NCBI GenBank assembly: GCA_025929005.1
Contig: JAICND010000073.1
Span: 1-7,168, forward strand
DNA: 7,168 bases
Origin: Acidimicrobiia bacterium
GTDB taxonomy: Bacteria; Actinomycetota; Acidimicrobiia; Spongiisociales; ZC4RG35
Direction: 5' to 3'
The position numbers were made by a program, and so were the translations under genes. Shown piece by piece: positions 1 to 5,702 of this stretch (position 1 is the first letter of the stretch; each line of letters begins with the position of its first letter). The notes beneath the pieces were generated by a model. It did no database searches. It had not been told where the DNA came from and saw only the letters and a program-made list of their open reading frames with translations.

Positions 1-195
1 CCCCGGCACCGTTCCGACGAGCGTGCCGAGCCCGTAGCCGAGACCGAGCAGGTAGAACATCGGCTCGAAGAAGCCCGAGAACAGCACCATCCAGATCCGT
101 CGGTAGACCATCACGTTGCGCTCCAGCAGCCGGTGGGCACGGGTGCCGGGGCGGCGGATCGTTGGGATGACCCTGGTGGTGAGCGTCGAGCTCAC
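1..195 (-). CDS. ABC-2 type permease, second permease of DrrAB-like module (3' end cut by window)
   Basis: Only the first 65 codons are inside the window. The reading is open from a GTG at 195-193 to the window edge. That GTG overlaps the TGA stop of the preceding permease by 4 bases (GTGA), a typical coupled junction, so the start is well supported. The N-terminus is cytoplasmic and Arg-rich (residues about 8-25), followed by RNVMVYRRIW and then the first membrane segment with the FFEPMFYLLGLGYGLG pattern (residues about 39-54). This Glu-Pro inside the first helix and the following glycine-rich stretch are typical of the NodJ/DrrB ABC-2 permease family. It should pair with the permease at 192-968 as the second half of a heterodimeric export channel. 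The substrate is unknown. The family call is firm for so short a fragment, but the rest of the protein cannot be judged. Confidence 0.85.
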   Translation of the reverse strand, partial: MSSTLTTRVIPTIRRPGTRAHRLLERNVMVYRRIWMVLFSGFFEPMFYLLGLGYGLGTLVGTVPG

Positions 196-968
196 TTGCG
201 AAGTTCCTTTTCCATGTTTCGGAGTGCGATGTAACCGCCGACGACGACGATGGCCAACAGCGCCGCCGTGTGGACGTACCACGGAAAGTGGGGGCTGAGC
301 GGCACCCCGGCTGCCCCCCGGGCCAACTCGACCCCGTGCCAGAGCGGAGTGAAGTAGGCGACCGGTTGCATCCACCCGGGGAGTTGGGTGATCGGGAAGA
401 AAGTCCCGGAGAAGAGGAACAGCGGGACGATGACAAACCGAAAGAGCGACGGCAGCTTGGCGTCGTTCTTGGCCTGGGCCACCCAGGCGGTGATCGGAGT
501 GCAGAACGCCATCCCGGTGAGGATGCCGGGAAGGATCGCCAGGAGGCCCCGGATCGGGCTCACCGCTCCGACGAGCATCATGATCACGGCATAGACCGTG
601 AGGCTCAGGGCCAGCCGGCAAGCCACCCACCCAAAGTGTCCGTAGGTGAGGGCGGGGACGCCGACCGGGGTGGCGAGGGCGGCGTGATAGCTCTTGGTCC
701 ATTTGATGCCGGCCATCACCGGGTACGACGAATCGCCGGCGGCCGTCTGCATGGCAGCGGCGGCGAGGAGACCGGGGGCGAGCCAGGTGAGATAGGGCAC
801 CCCGCCGGGGCCGCCCTCTCGATCGACCAGAAGACCGAGCCCCATGCCCATCGCTAACAGAGTGAATAGCGGTGACGCGAAGGTGGAGATGACCGAACCG
901 CGCCAGGTGCGCCTGTAATACCGGGCATGGGCCTCGACGACGCGCAGGGTGGTGGTAGTGGCGGTCAT
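192..968 (-). CDS. ABC-2 type (DrrB/NodJ-like) exporter permease
   Basis: The 258-residue integral membrane subunit has about six hydrophobic segments (near residues 27-47, 60-80, 112-135, 142-163, 173-193 and 232-250). Family marks are KWTKSYHAALATPVGVPAL (about 89-107), the amphipathic coupling region, and FLFSGTFFPITQLPGWMQP followed by TPLWHGVELARG (about 184-218), the ABC-2 signature region of DrrB/NodJ proteins. Length is normal for the family. I chose the ATG at 968, which shares one base with the ATPase stop (TGATG). A TTG one codon upstream (971) would also work. A GGTGGA stretch lies a few bases upstream. It sits between its ATPase (968-1894) and a second permease (1-195), all overlapping, so the three are surely co-transcribed. 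It likely exports a hydrophobic or antibiotic-like compound; this is inferred from the family only. Confidence 0.93.
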   Translation of the reverse strand: MTATTTTLRVVEAHARYYRRTWRGSVISTFASPLFTLLAMGMGLGLLVDREGGPGGVPYLTWLAPGLLAAAAMQTAAGDSSYPVMAGIKWTKSYHAALATPVGVPALTYGHFGWVACRLALSLTVYAVIMMLVGAVSPIRGLLAILPGILTGMAFCTPITAWVAQAKNDAKLPSLFRFVIVPLFLFSGTFFPITQLPGWMQPVAYFTPLWHGVELARGAAGVPLSPHFPWYVHTAALLAIVVVGGYIALRNMEKELRK

Positions 969-1894
969 CAATCCACCAGGGAGCGGCCGGTGAGGTGGAG
1001 GAACACGTCTTCGAGGCTGGAGCGACGAACCAGGGTGGTCTCGGGGTTGACGCCGCGCTGGTGGATCTCGTCGAGTTGATCCTCGGCGTCGTCTGCATAG
1101 ATCAACACCCGATCGGGCAGGGCTTCGATGCGCTTGCCGAGGCCTTCAAGTCGGGGCACCGCTGCCTCCTGCAGACCCACCGGGAACCGGAGCTCGAGCA
1201 CCTCACGAGTGGAGTGCTCTTCGATGAGGCTGCGGGGAGAGCCCTCCGCCACAATCGCCCCCTTGTCCATGATGACAAGCCGATCGCAGAGTTGTTCGGC
1301 CTCATCCATGTAATGAGTGGTGATGATGAGTGTGACCCCATCGCGCTTGAGCCGGTAGAGCCGGTCCCACAACAGATGGCGGGCCTGGGGGTCGAGACCC
1401 GTGGTGGGCTCGTCGAGGATGAGCATGTCGGGTTTGTTGATGAGACCGCGGGCGATGGTGAGGCGACGTTTCATTCCTCCCGAGAGGGGTTCGACCTTGC
1501 TCTTGCGACGATCGGCGAGCTGGGAGAACGTGAGCAGTTCGTCGATCCGTTTGCGTATCTCGGCGCGGGGAAGGTCGAAATAGCGCCCGTAGATCAGAAG
1601 GTTCTCTTCGACGGTGAGTTCGGTGTCGAGGTTGTCCTCCTGGGGCACCACCCCCAGCCGCGCCCTGATGGCGGGACCGTGTTTGTCCGGGTCCATTCCG
1701 AGCACGGTTAGCTCACCAGACGTGGCGGGGGAGGTGGCGCCGATCATCTTCATCGTGGAGGTTTTGCCCGCCCCATTGGGACCCAGGAATCCGAAGGCTT
1801 CGCCGGCAGAGATCTCGAAGTCGACACCGGCCACGGCAGTCATTTCGCCGAACTTCTTGGTCAGCTGGCGGGCGACAACGAGCGGCTCAGCCAT
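968..1894 (-). CDS. ABC exporter ATPase, DrrA/NodI-like
   Basis: The 308-residue nucleotide-binding subunit drives the permeases encoded directly after it. All ABC ATPase motifs are present: Walker A GPNGAGKT (38-45), Q-loop Gln85 in VVPQEDNLD, signature LSGGMKRRL (137-145), Walker B MLILDEP (157-163) with catalytic Glu162, D-loop GLD (166-168) and switch His194 in TTHYMDEAE. A C-terminal extension of about 80 residues ending in SLEDVFLHLTGRSL is the hallmark of DrrA-type ATPases, where it supports dimerisation and coupling. The ATG start has no obvious Shine-Dalgarno but has TAGCGT 7 nt upstream, suggesting leaderless transcription. It opens the second ABC module, separated from the first by a 90-bp gap containing a strong hairpin. 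The exact substrate (drug, lipid, polysaccharide) cannot be deduced. Confidence 0.95.
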   Translation of the reverse strand: MAEPLVVARQLTKKFGEMTAVAGVDFEISAGEAFGFLGPNGAGKTSTMKMIGATSPATSGELTVLGMDPDKHGPAIRARLGVVPQEDNLDTELTVEENLLIYGRYFDLPRAEIRKRIDELLTFSQLADRRKSKVEPLSGGMKRRLTIARGLINKPDMLILDEPTTGLDPQARHLLWDRLYRLKRDGVTLIITTHYMDEAEQLCDRLVIMDKGAIVAEGSPRSLIEEHSTREVLELRFPVGLQEAAVPRLEGLGKRIEALPDRVLIYADDAEDQLDEIHQRGVNPETTLVRRSSLEDVFLHLTGRSLVD

Positions 1895-1901
1895 GCGGGC
1901 A

Positions 1902-1907
1902 ACGCTA
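1902..1907 (-). promoter_or_regulatory. Candidate -10 element of the DrrA-like operon (leaderless)
   Basis: On the minus strand TAGCGT fits the actinobacterial TANNNT -10 pattern and ends exactly 7 nt before the ATG at 1894. Transcription would then start at or next to the A of the start codon. No Shine-Dalgarno is visible in the 15 bases before the ATG, which agrees with a leaderless message. The hexamer lies within a perfect 8-bp palindrome CGCTAGCG (1903-1910). A -35 position (about 1925-1930, TTCGCG) is weak and would overlap the distal arm of the adjacent hairpin. This is motif matching only. Confidence 0.4.
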
Positions 1908-1923
1908 GCGGCGGCCTGTGAAA

Positions 1924-1979
1924 CCGCGAACCCCGGGTTCCAGCTCCCAAAAGTGGGAACTAGAACCCGGGGTTCGCGG
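1924..1979 (-). terminator. Strong hairpin between the two ABC modules (probable terminator)
   Basis: Perfect 17-bp arms, CCGCGAACCCCGGGTTC at 1924-1940 and its complement at 1963-1979, flank an inner stem (1945-1949 with 1954-1958, plus two pairs at 1942-1943/1960-1961). The stem is nearly continuous with a 4-base loop. It begins 5 bases after the TGA of the DUF990 permease (1985-1987), where an intrinsic terminator for the first module belongs. Only a three-base T run follows on the minus strand, so it is not a textbook terminator, but U-poor hairpins of this kind are often seen at actinobacterial gene ends. Because it also lies 15 bases upstream of the next operon's putative -10, it could instead or additionally be regulatory. 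Confidence 0.6.
1928..1975. repeat. Two copies of a 13-bp palindrome (GAACCC-S-GGGTTC)
   Basis: Within the hairpin arms, GAACCCCGGGTTC (1928-1940) and GAACCCGGGGTTC (1963-1975) are each self-complementary around one central base. They are centred 35 bases apart, at 1934 and 1969. They differ only at the centre, which follows necessarily from being opposite arms of a larger inverted repeat. As DNA, they would be two dyad sites on nearly the same helical face (35 bp is roughly 3.3 turns), just upstream of the DrrA-like gene. A repressor-binding role is possible but has no direct support here. Confidence 0.4.
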
Positions 1980-1984
1980 ATCGA

Positions 1985-2767
1985 TCAGGCTGAAGCTCCG
2001 CTGTAGTGACGGATCGATCGCAACCACACAAATCGGGACAGCGCGGTCACGGCCACCGTGACGAGGAGTCCGAGCACCAACGACCCCGGACCGAGGCGGG
2101 CGGCCAGGGTCTCGGCCGGGACGGTGATCGCAAAGGCCAGCGGGATCACGAAGGTGAGAGTCCCGCGCAGCCAGCCGGGATAAATCGAGACCGGCCAGCG
2201 CCCGGCCTGATACATACCGTCGAACATGTCGAAGATCGAGTCGGCCCTTGTGATCCTGAAGGCGGTTGTCGCCAACATGATCCAGAGGCAGTAGAGGACG
2301 ATCACCCCCATTGCCGCCGCCGCCAGAAATGCGAGCAAACGCCCGGTTCCGACCCCCTCGATCGAGGTGGCGCCGTAGGCGACAACCAGACCCCCGACGA
2401 TCACGTCGATCAGCTGCCAGACGCGAAATGCCCGGATACTTACGAGCAGCTGGCTGTCGGCCGGTCTGGTCAGGGCAAGATCGAAAGTTCCCTCCTCGAC
2501 CTCTTGCATGAATTGGCTCATCCCAGGCCGTACCAGCGCACCGATCAGCCCACCCACGGCGATGTGAAGACCCATCACCACCAGCAATTCCTCCCGGGTC
2601 CATCCCGACAGATCCGGCGTATGCGTGAACACGAGGGAGATCGCCACGATTCCAGTGGCGAGGGTGATGCCCGAATTGAGGAGCTGCAACACGAGATTGA
2701 CCCGGTACTGGAACTCGTTGGCGGCGATGACCCTGAAGTAGGCCCAGCCGAGGCGGAGCACTCTCAT
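1985..2767 (-). CDS. ABC transporter permease, DUF990/ABC2_membrane_6 type (second subunit, COG3694-like)
   Basis: The 260-residue membrane protein has about six hydrophobic segments. Recognisable family elements are NEFQYRV at residues 17-23, the EEGTFDLALTRPADSQLL stretch (91-108) after the second helix, and AGRWPVSIYPGWL followed by LTFVIPLAFAITVPAE (188-219). These match permeases annotated as an uncharacterised ABC transport system in many bacteria. A cyanobacterial relative has, to my recollection, been tied to viologen export. The ATG start at 2767 overlaps the stop of the first permease by 4 bases (ATGA). Its N- and C-termini resemble those of the preceding permease (EFQYRV at the same position; R-VW-R-I-Y near the end), so the two are paralogues likely forming a heterodimer. 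The hairpin at 1924-1979 follows it. The substrate is unknown. Confidence 0.9.
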   Translation of the reverse strand: MRVLRLGWAYFRVIAANEFQYRVNLVLQLLNSGITLATGIVAISLVFTHTPDLSGWTREELLVVMGLHIAVGGLIGALVRPGMSQFMQEVEEGTFDLALTRPADSQLLVSIRAFRVWQLIDVIVGGLVVAYGATSIEGVGTGRLLAFLAAAAMGVIVLYCLWIMLATTAFRITRADSIFDMFDGMYQAGRWPVSIYPGWLRGTLTFVIPLAFAITVPAETLAARLGPGSLVLGLLVTVAVTALSRFVWLRSIRHYSGASA

Positions 2768-3513
2768 CCGCCCACCGCCGTATATCGCTTGATGGCTCTT
2801 CCCCAGACCAAACGAATCAGCAGGGTCAGACCGAGGATCCAGGCGACCTGCACTCCGAGGCCAAACAAGATCTGAGTGTTATCAAGGCGACCGATCACCG
2901 CTTCGATGGGAAATTGGAAGGTCCACCGAAACGGCAGGAAGTTGGAGACTCGCTGCACCCATTCGGGCATCAGTGACATGGGCACCAGTCGTCCAGACAG
3001 CATCAACTCGAGGGCCACATTGAGTTCGAAAAGCGCTGAGGTGCGGGTCGTCCAGAAGTTCACGCTGCCGAGCAGGAACAGGACCATGTGTCGCATGGTG
3101 AATGCGAACCAGATGGCAATGGAGAAGGCGAGCAAGCCGAAAGGGCTGAAGCTGAGATCGGGTCGGAAGGTGAGCCACATGATTGCGGCCAGCGGCAGTG
3201 CCATCACGATCCAGATCGGCTTTTGGCCGGCAAAGAATGCGAAGTCACGATGAAATGGGTGCACCGGTCGGATCAGGAATTCGTTGAGCCGCCCACCCCG
3301 GATGCGCCACTCCCAGGCGTAGGGATTAAGGGCCAGGTTCATCGCACGCACCAGGCTCCAGGCGATGTAGTACCCGGTCAGGTCGCTGAGCCCGTAGTCA
3401 CCGACTGCCCCGCCCTGGGCGATGGCCACCGATCGCCATACCGCCAGGTACACGACTGGCTCGATCAGAAATCCGATGAGCCCGATGAAGGCGGTGACCC
3501 GGTACTGGAACTC
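2698..3513. repeat. 19-bp direct repeat within the two paralogous permease genes
   Basis: TGACCCGGTACTGGAACTC (plus-strand reading) occurs identically at 2698-2716 and 3495-3513. Read on the minus strand, it encodes EFQYRV and the next two bases, in the same frame and at the same residue positions (18-23), in both DUF990-type permeases. The coordinates span both copies; only the ends are the repeat. It is best explained by an ancient duplication plus strong conservation of this motif, not by a mobile repeat. Confidence 0.7.
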
Positions 3514-3564
3514 ATGGAGCAGGCCGTTGCGGGCCTCCGCCACGTAGTAACGGAGCAGGGACAT
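2764..3564 (-). CDS. ABC transporter permease, DUF990/ABC2_membrane_6 type (first subunit, COG4587-like)
   Basis: The 266-residue membrane subunit has hydrophobic segments near 24-46, 62-80, 115-133, 142-166, 174-195 and 230-253. Family marks are HEFQYRV (17-23), the GGRLNEFLIRPVHP stretch (90-103) that probably forms the cytoplasmic coupling element, and SGRLVPMSLMPEWV with LPFRW (190-214). Length is normal. The ATG at 3564 shares one base with the ATPase stop (TGATG), and its own TGA overlaps the next permease start by 4 bases, so translation of the three genes is tightly coupled. With the permease at 1985-2767 it should form the membrane channel served by the ATPase upstream. Export is presumed from the ABC-2 superfamily, and no substrate can be assigned from sequence. 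Confidence 0.9.
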   Translation of the reverse strand: MSLLRYYVAEARNGLLHEFQYRVTAFIGLIGFLIEPVVYLAVWRSVAIAQGGAVGDYGLSDLTGYYIAWSLVRAMNLALNPYAWEWRIRGGRLNEFLIRPVHPFHRDFAFFAGQKPIWIVMALPLAAIMWLTFRPDLSFSPFGLLAFSIAIWFAFTMRHMVLFLLGSVNFWTTRTSALFELNVALELMLSGRLVPMSLMPEWVQRVSNFLPFRWTFQFPIEAVIGRLDNTQILFGLGVQVAWILGLTLLIRLVWGRAIKRYTAVGG

Positions 3565-4547
3565 CAGGTCTCTTCGCCGGCCTCGGCGAAGACCCGCTCG
3601 ATCACGTCTTCGATGGGCGGATCTTCGATGGTGAGGTCGTCGATGGTGGCAGTGGCGAGAAGTCCGGCCGCCACCCTTCCCACTTGATCCGGGGCAACCC
3701 GGAGTGTCACCCGGTCAGGGAAGCGTTCTACCACTTCACCCCACGCGTCGATATCAGGGGGCAGTCCATCCCCCACCACCGTGATGGTCTTGAACGTCGT
3801 GAACCGGGTGGTTAGTCCCGCCAGGCCGCCGTCGTAGTGAAGCTTGCCGCGGTGGATGACGATCACCCGCTCGCTCAATGCCACGACATCGGCCATGTAG
3901 TGGCTCGTGAGCAAAACCGTGGAGCCGTACTCGCGGTTGTATTCGCGTATGAACTCTCGCAACCGTTTCTGCATCGTCACGTCAAGACCGAGGGTGGGTT
4001 CGTCAAGGAAAAGCACCTCGGGGGCGTGCAGCAGGGCTCCGGCCAGCTCGACCTTCATCCGTTCGCCTAGCGACAGGTTACGGACCGGTTTGGTGACGAG
4101 TTCTCCAAGTTCGAGCAGGTCGATGTACTGGTCGCGGCGCCGGGTGAAGTCCGCGGCGGGGATGTCGTAGAGAGCTTTGAGAAGTAGGAATGAGTCGAGG
4201 GCGGGCAGGTCCCACGCCAGGGCATTGCGATTGCCCGTGACGAGAGCGATGCGTTTGAGGAAGGCCGGTTCCCGTTTATGGGGAACATGCCCCAGGACTT
4301 CCCCCACCCCTGAGTCGGGAAAGAGAAGGCCGGACAGCATCTTGAGAGTGGTGGTCTTGCCGGCTCCGTTCGGTCCTAGAAAACCGACGATCTCACCCTG
4401 ACGCAGATCGAAGGTGGCGCCCTCGACTGCCACGACGATCTTGTGCTCGCGGGCGACCAGGCTTCGAAGTGAAGCCTTCAGCCCCCCTTCGCGGACCGGT
4501 ACCTTGAAGGTTCGACGCAGGTTTTCGACGTGGACTGATGATTCGAT
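3564..4547 (-). CDS. ABC transporter ATPase of DUF990-type system (COG4586-like), non-canonical start
   Basis: The nucleotide-binding subunit is about 327 residues if started at the ATC at 4547-4545. Motifs in that numbering: Walker A GPNGAGKT (58-65), signature LSLGERMK (158-165, the family variant of LSGGQ), Walker B VLFLDEP (178-184), D-loop LGLD (186-189) and switch His216 in LTSHYMADV. The Q-loop region reads LVTGNRNALAWDL, with Asn106 where relatives usually have Gln. The first canonical start in frame is GTG at 4433, giving 289 residues. The frame upstream, however, encodes SSVHVENLRRTFKVPVREGG and KASLRSL, the conserved N-terminus and family insert, so the true start is upstream. No ATG, GTG or TTG exists between the in-frame TAA (4592-4590) and that motif, so the start is uncertain (ATC 4547, ATA 4559 or a base error). 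It heads the first ABC module. Confidence 0.85.
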   Translation of the reverse strand: MESSVHVENLRRTFKVPVREGGLKASLRSLVAREHKIVVAVEGATFDLRQGEIVGFLGPNGAGKTTTLKMLSGLLFPDSGVGEVLGHVPHKREPAFLKRIALVTGNRNALAWDLPALDSFLLLKALYDIPAADFTRRRDQYIDLLELGELVTKPVRNLSLGERMKVELAGALLHAPEVLFLDEPTLGLDVTMQKRLREFIREYNREYGSTVLLTSHYMADVVALSERVIVIHRGKLHYDGGLAGLTTRFTTFKTITVVGDGLPPDIDAWGEVVERFPDRVTLRVAPDQVGRVAAGLLATATIDDLTIEDPPIEDVIERVFAEAGEET

Positions 4548-5313
4548 GAGGACAGTTATTAGCGACCCTGACGACCCGAGGGTGGCGGATTACCTCCACC
4601 TGGCCGATCCGGCCCGACGGGTGGGGTTCTTCATCGTGGAAGGATGGGAGGCTGTGGTCCGTCTGTTGCGGACTGACTGGCCGATCCGATCGGTACTCGT
4701 GAGCGCCGACAAGGTCGACCGCCTCGCGGCGCCCTCAGGAGTACCGTTGCTGGTGGCCACCCAGGAAGTGGTCGAGGCGACGGTCGGCTTCCAACTTCAT
4801 CGGGGGGTAGTGGCTGCGGTCGAGATTCGCCCTCTTCCCGAGGTGGTTGAAGTCGCGTCGTCATGCCAGACCATGGTTGTGCTTGAGGGTCTCAACGACC
4901 ATGAGAACCTCGGAGCCATCATCCGTACTGTTGCCGCGTTGGGCATCGATGGTGTTGTGCTCGATCCGACCTGTGCGGACCCCTTTTACCGGCGATGCGT
5001 GAGGGTCTCCATGGGAGCGGTGCTGACGGTTCCTATGGCCCGCTCGTCGCGTTGGCCGGAGGATCTTGACCTGTTGAAGGAGAAGGGGTTCACCCTGGTG
5101 GCAATGACTCCAGTCTCAGACGCGCGCGACATTCGTGAGCTGGAGCAGTTGTCGAGGGTTGCGGTGATGATGGGATCCGAGGCGTCCGGGCTGTCGGCGG
5201 AAGCGATGGCAGCGGCTGATGAAAGGGTGCGAATTCCCCAGGCATCGGGGATGGATTCGCTCAACGTGGGACATGCGGCAGCCATCGCCCTCCACCATTT
5301 CGCTCATCGGTAG
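4546..5313 (+). CDS. SPOUT-family (TrmH/SpoU) RNA 2'-O-methyltransferase
   Basis: The 255-residue protein is predicted to transfer methyl from S-adenosylmethionine to a ribose 2'-OH in tRNA or rRNA. An N-terminal substrate-binding domain (about 1-100, with FFIVEGWEAVVRLL near 28-41) precedes the SPOUT fold. Motif 1 is LEGLNDHENLGAIIRTVAA (113-131; Asn121 and Arg127 are the usual key residues), motif 2 is GSEASGL (210-216; Glu212) and motif 3 is IPQASGMDSLNVGHAAAIAL (230-249). The order and spacing are normal, with no knot-breaking gaps. The ATG at 4546 begins the typical MRTVISDPDDPRVADY start. A longer frame back to 4414 lies over the ABC ATPase gene and is not family-like. The exact target nucleotide is not readable. 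It is followed 9 bases later by a DUF2237 gene, probably one transcript. It diverges from the ABC module with essentially no spacer. Confidence 0.93.
   Translation: MRTVISDPDDPRVADYLHLADPARRVGFFIVEGWEAVVRLLRTDWPIRSVLVSADKVDRLAAPSGVPLLVATQEVVEATVGFQLHRGVVAAVEIRPLPEVVEVASSCQTMVVLEGLNDHENLGAIIRTVAALGIDGVVLDPTCADPFYRRCVRVSMGAVLTVPMARSSRWPEDLDLLKEKGFTLVAMTPVSDARDIRELEQLSRVAVMMGSEASGLSAEAMAAADERVRIPQASGMDSLNVGHAAAIALHHFAHR
4556..4561 (-). promoter_or_regulatory. Weak candidate -10 for the DUF990-type ABC operon
   Basis: TAATAA on the minus strand, followed by CTGTCCTC (8 bases), is the most AT-rich spot near the ATPase 5' end. If it were a -10, RNA would begin close to the ATC at 4547, giving a leaderless message with a non-canonical start. 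It does not match the final T of TANNNT and lies inside the methyltransferase coding region, so the assignment is tentative. Confidence 0.2.
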
Positions 5314-5315
5314 GA
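5312..5315 (+). promoter_or_regulatory. Shine-Dalgarno AGGA for the DUF2237 gene
   Basis: AGGA overlaps the TAG stop of the methyltransferase gene and lies 7 bases before the GTG at 5323. This spacing supports the GTG start and a shared transcript for the two genes. Confidence 0.5.
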
Positions 5316-5322
5316 TTGACCC

Positions 5323-5679
5323 GTGGCGAAGAACGTGGTGGGGACTGACCTGGAGGACTGTTCCTTCGACCCGCTGACCGGCTTTTACCGCGAGGGTTGT
5401 TGCGAGACCGGGGCCGAAGATGTTGGGGTCCACACCGTTTGCGCGGTGATGACCGCCGAGTTCCTCGAGTTCAGCATGCAGGCTGGGAATGATCTCTCGA
5501 CCCCGCGGTTTGGCTTTCCAGGGCTCAAACCCGGCGACCGCTGGTGTTTGTGCGCTTCTCGTTGGGTGGAGGCGCTGGATGCCGGCATGGCACCACCGGT
5601 GGTGCTGGAGGCGACCCATGCGGCCACACTGGAATTCGCGGCGCTGAGCGACCTGGCCCGCCACGCTCATACCCCCTAA
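5323..5679 (+). CDS. DUF2237 family protein (COG3651)
   Basis: This 118-residue soluble protein covers the whole DUF2237 domain, which has no established function that I know of. Its conserved blocks are DPLTGFYREGCCETG (16-30), EDVGVHTVCAVMTAEFLEFS (32-51), GNDLSTP (55-61), FGFPGLKPGDRWCLCASRW (63-81) and APPVVLEATH (90-99). The conserved Cys26, Cys27, Cys40, Cys75 and Cys77 with His37 look suited to metal binding or redox chemistry, but that is inference. The GTG start is 7 bases after an AGGA. Placement 9 bases behind an RNA methyltransferase suggests co-expression but does not prove a shared role. It ends 23 bases from the convergent DUF1992 gene, and I see no convincing terminator in that gap. 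The family call is very secure and the function is open. Confidence 0.93.
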   Translation: MAKNVVGTDLEDCSFDPLTGFYREGCCETGAEDVGVHTVCAVMTAEFLEFSMQAGNDLSTPRFGFPGLKPGDRWCLCASRWVEALDAGMAPPVVLEATHAATLEFAALSDLARHAHTP

Positions 5680-5702
5680 GGCGCAGCACGCGTTGGCCCC
5701 GC

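Noticed and set aside
270..857. 195-codon plus-strand open frame
   Set aside because: It lies antisense to the well-supported ABC-2 permease, is rich in Asp, Glu, Arg and Pro in the pattern expected from a high-GC shadow frame, and resembles no family.
995..1711. 238-codon plus-strand open frame
   Set aside because: Antisense to the DrrA-like ATPase, whose motifs are complete; the opposite-strand frame is a codon-bias artefact.
1905..2603. 232-codon minus-strand frame over the DUF990 permease and the hairpin
   Set aside because: Same-strand alternative frame, Arg/Gly-rich, running through the hairpin; the other frame has clear permease motifs.
2006..2875. 289-codon plus-strand open frame
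   Set aside because: Antisense to two real permease genes and very hydrophilic; the mirror image of membrane-protein codons.
4414..4545. 44-codon upstream extension of the methyltransferase
   Set aside because: The extension overlaps the conserved ATPase N-terminus on the other strand and does not look like the family; ATG 4546 begins the expected N-terminal pattern.
4393..4599. 68-codon minus-strand frame starting at GTG 4599, as a possible frameshifted N-terminus of the ABC ATPase
   Set aside because: Its translation is not family-like, and joining it would need an indel in the short 4524-4545 zone; a near-cognate start or single-base change is simpler.
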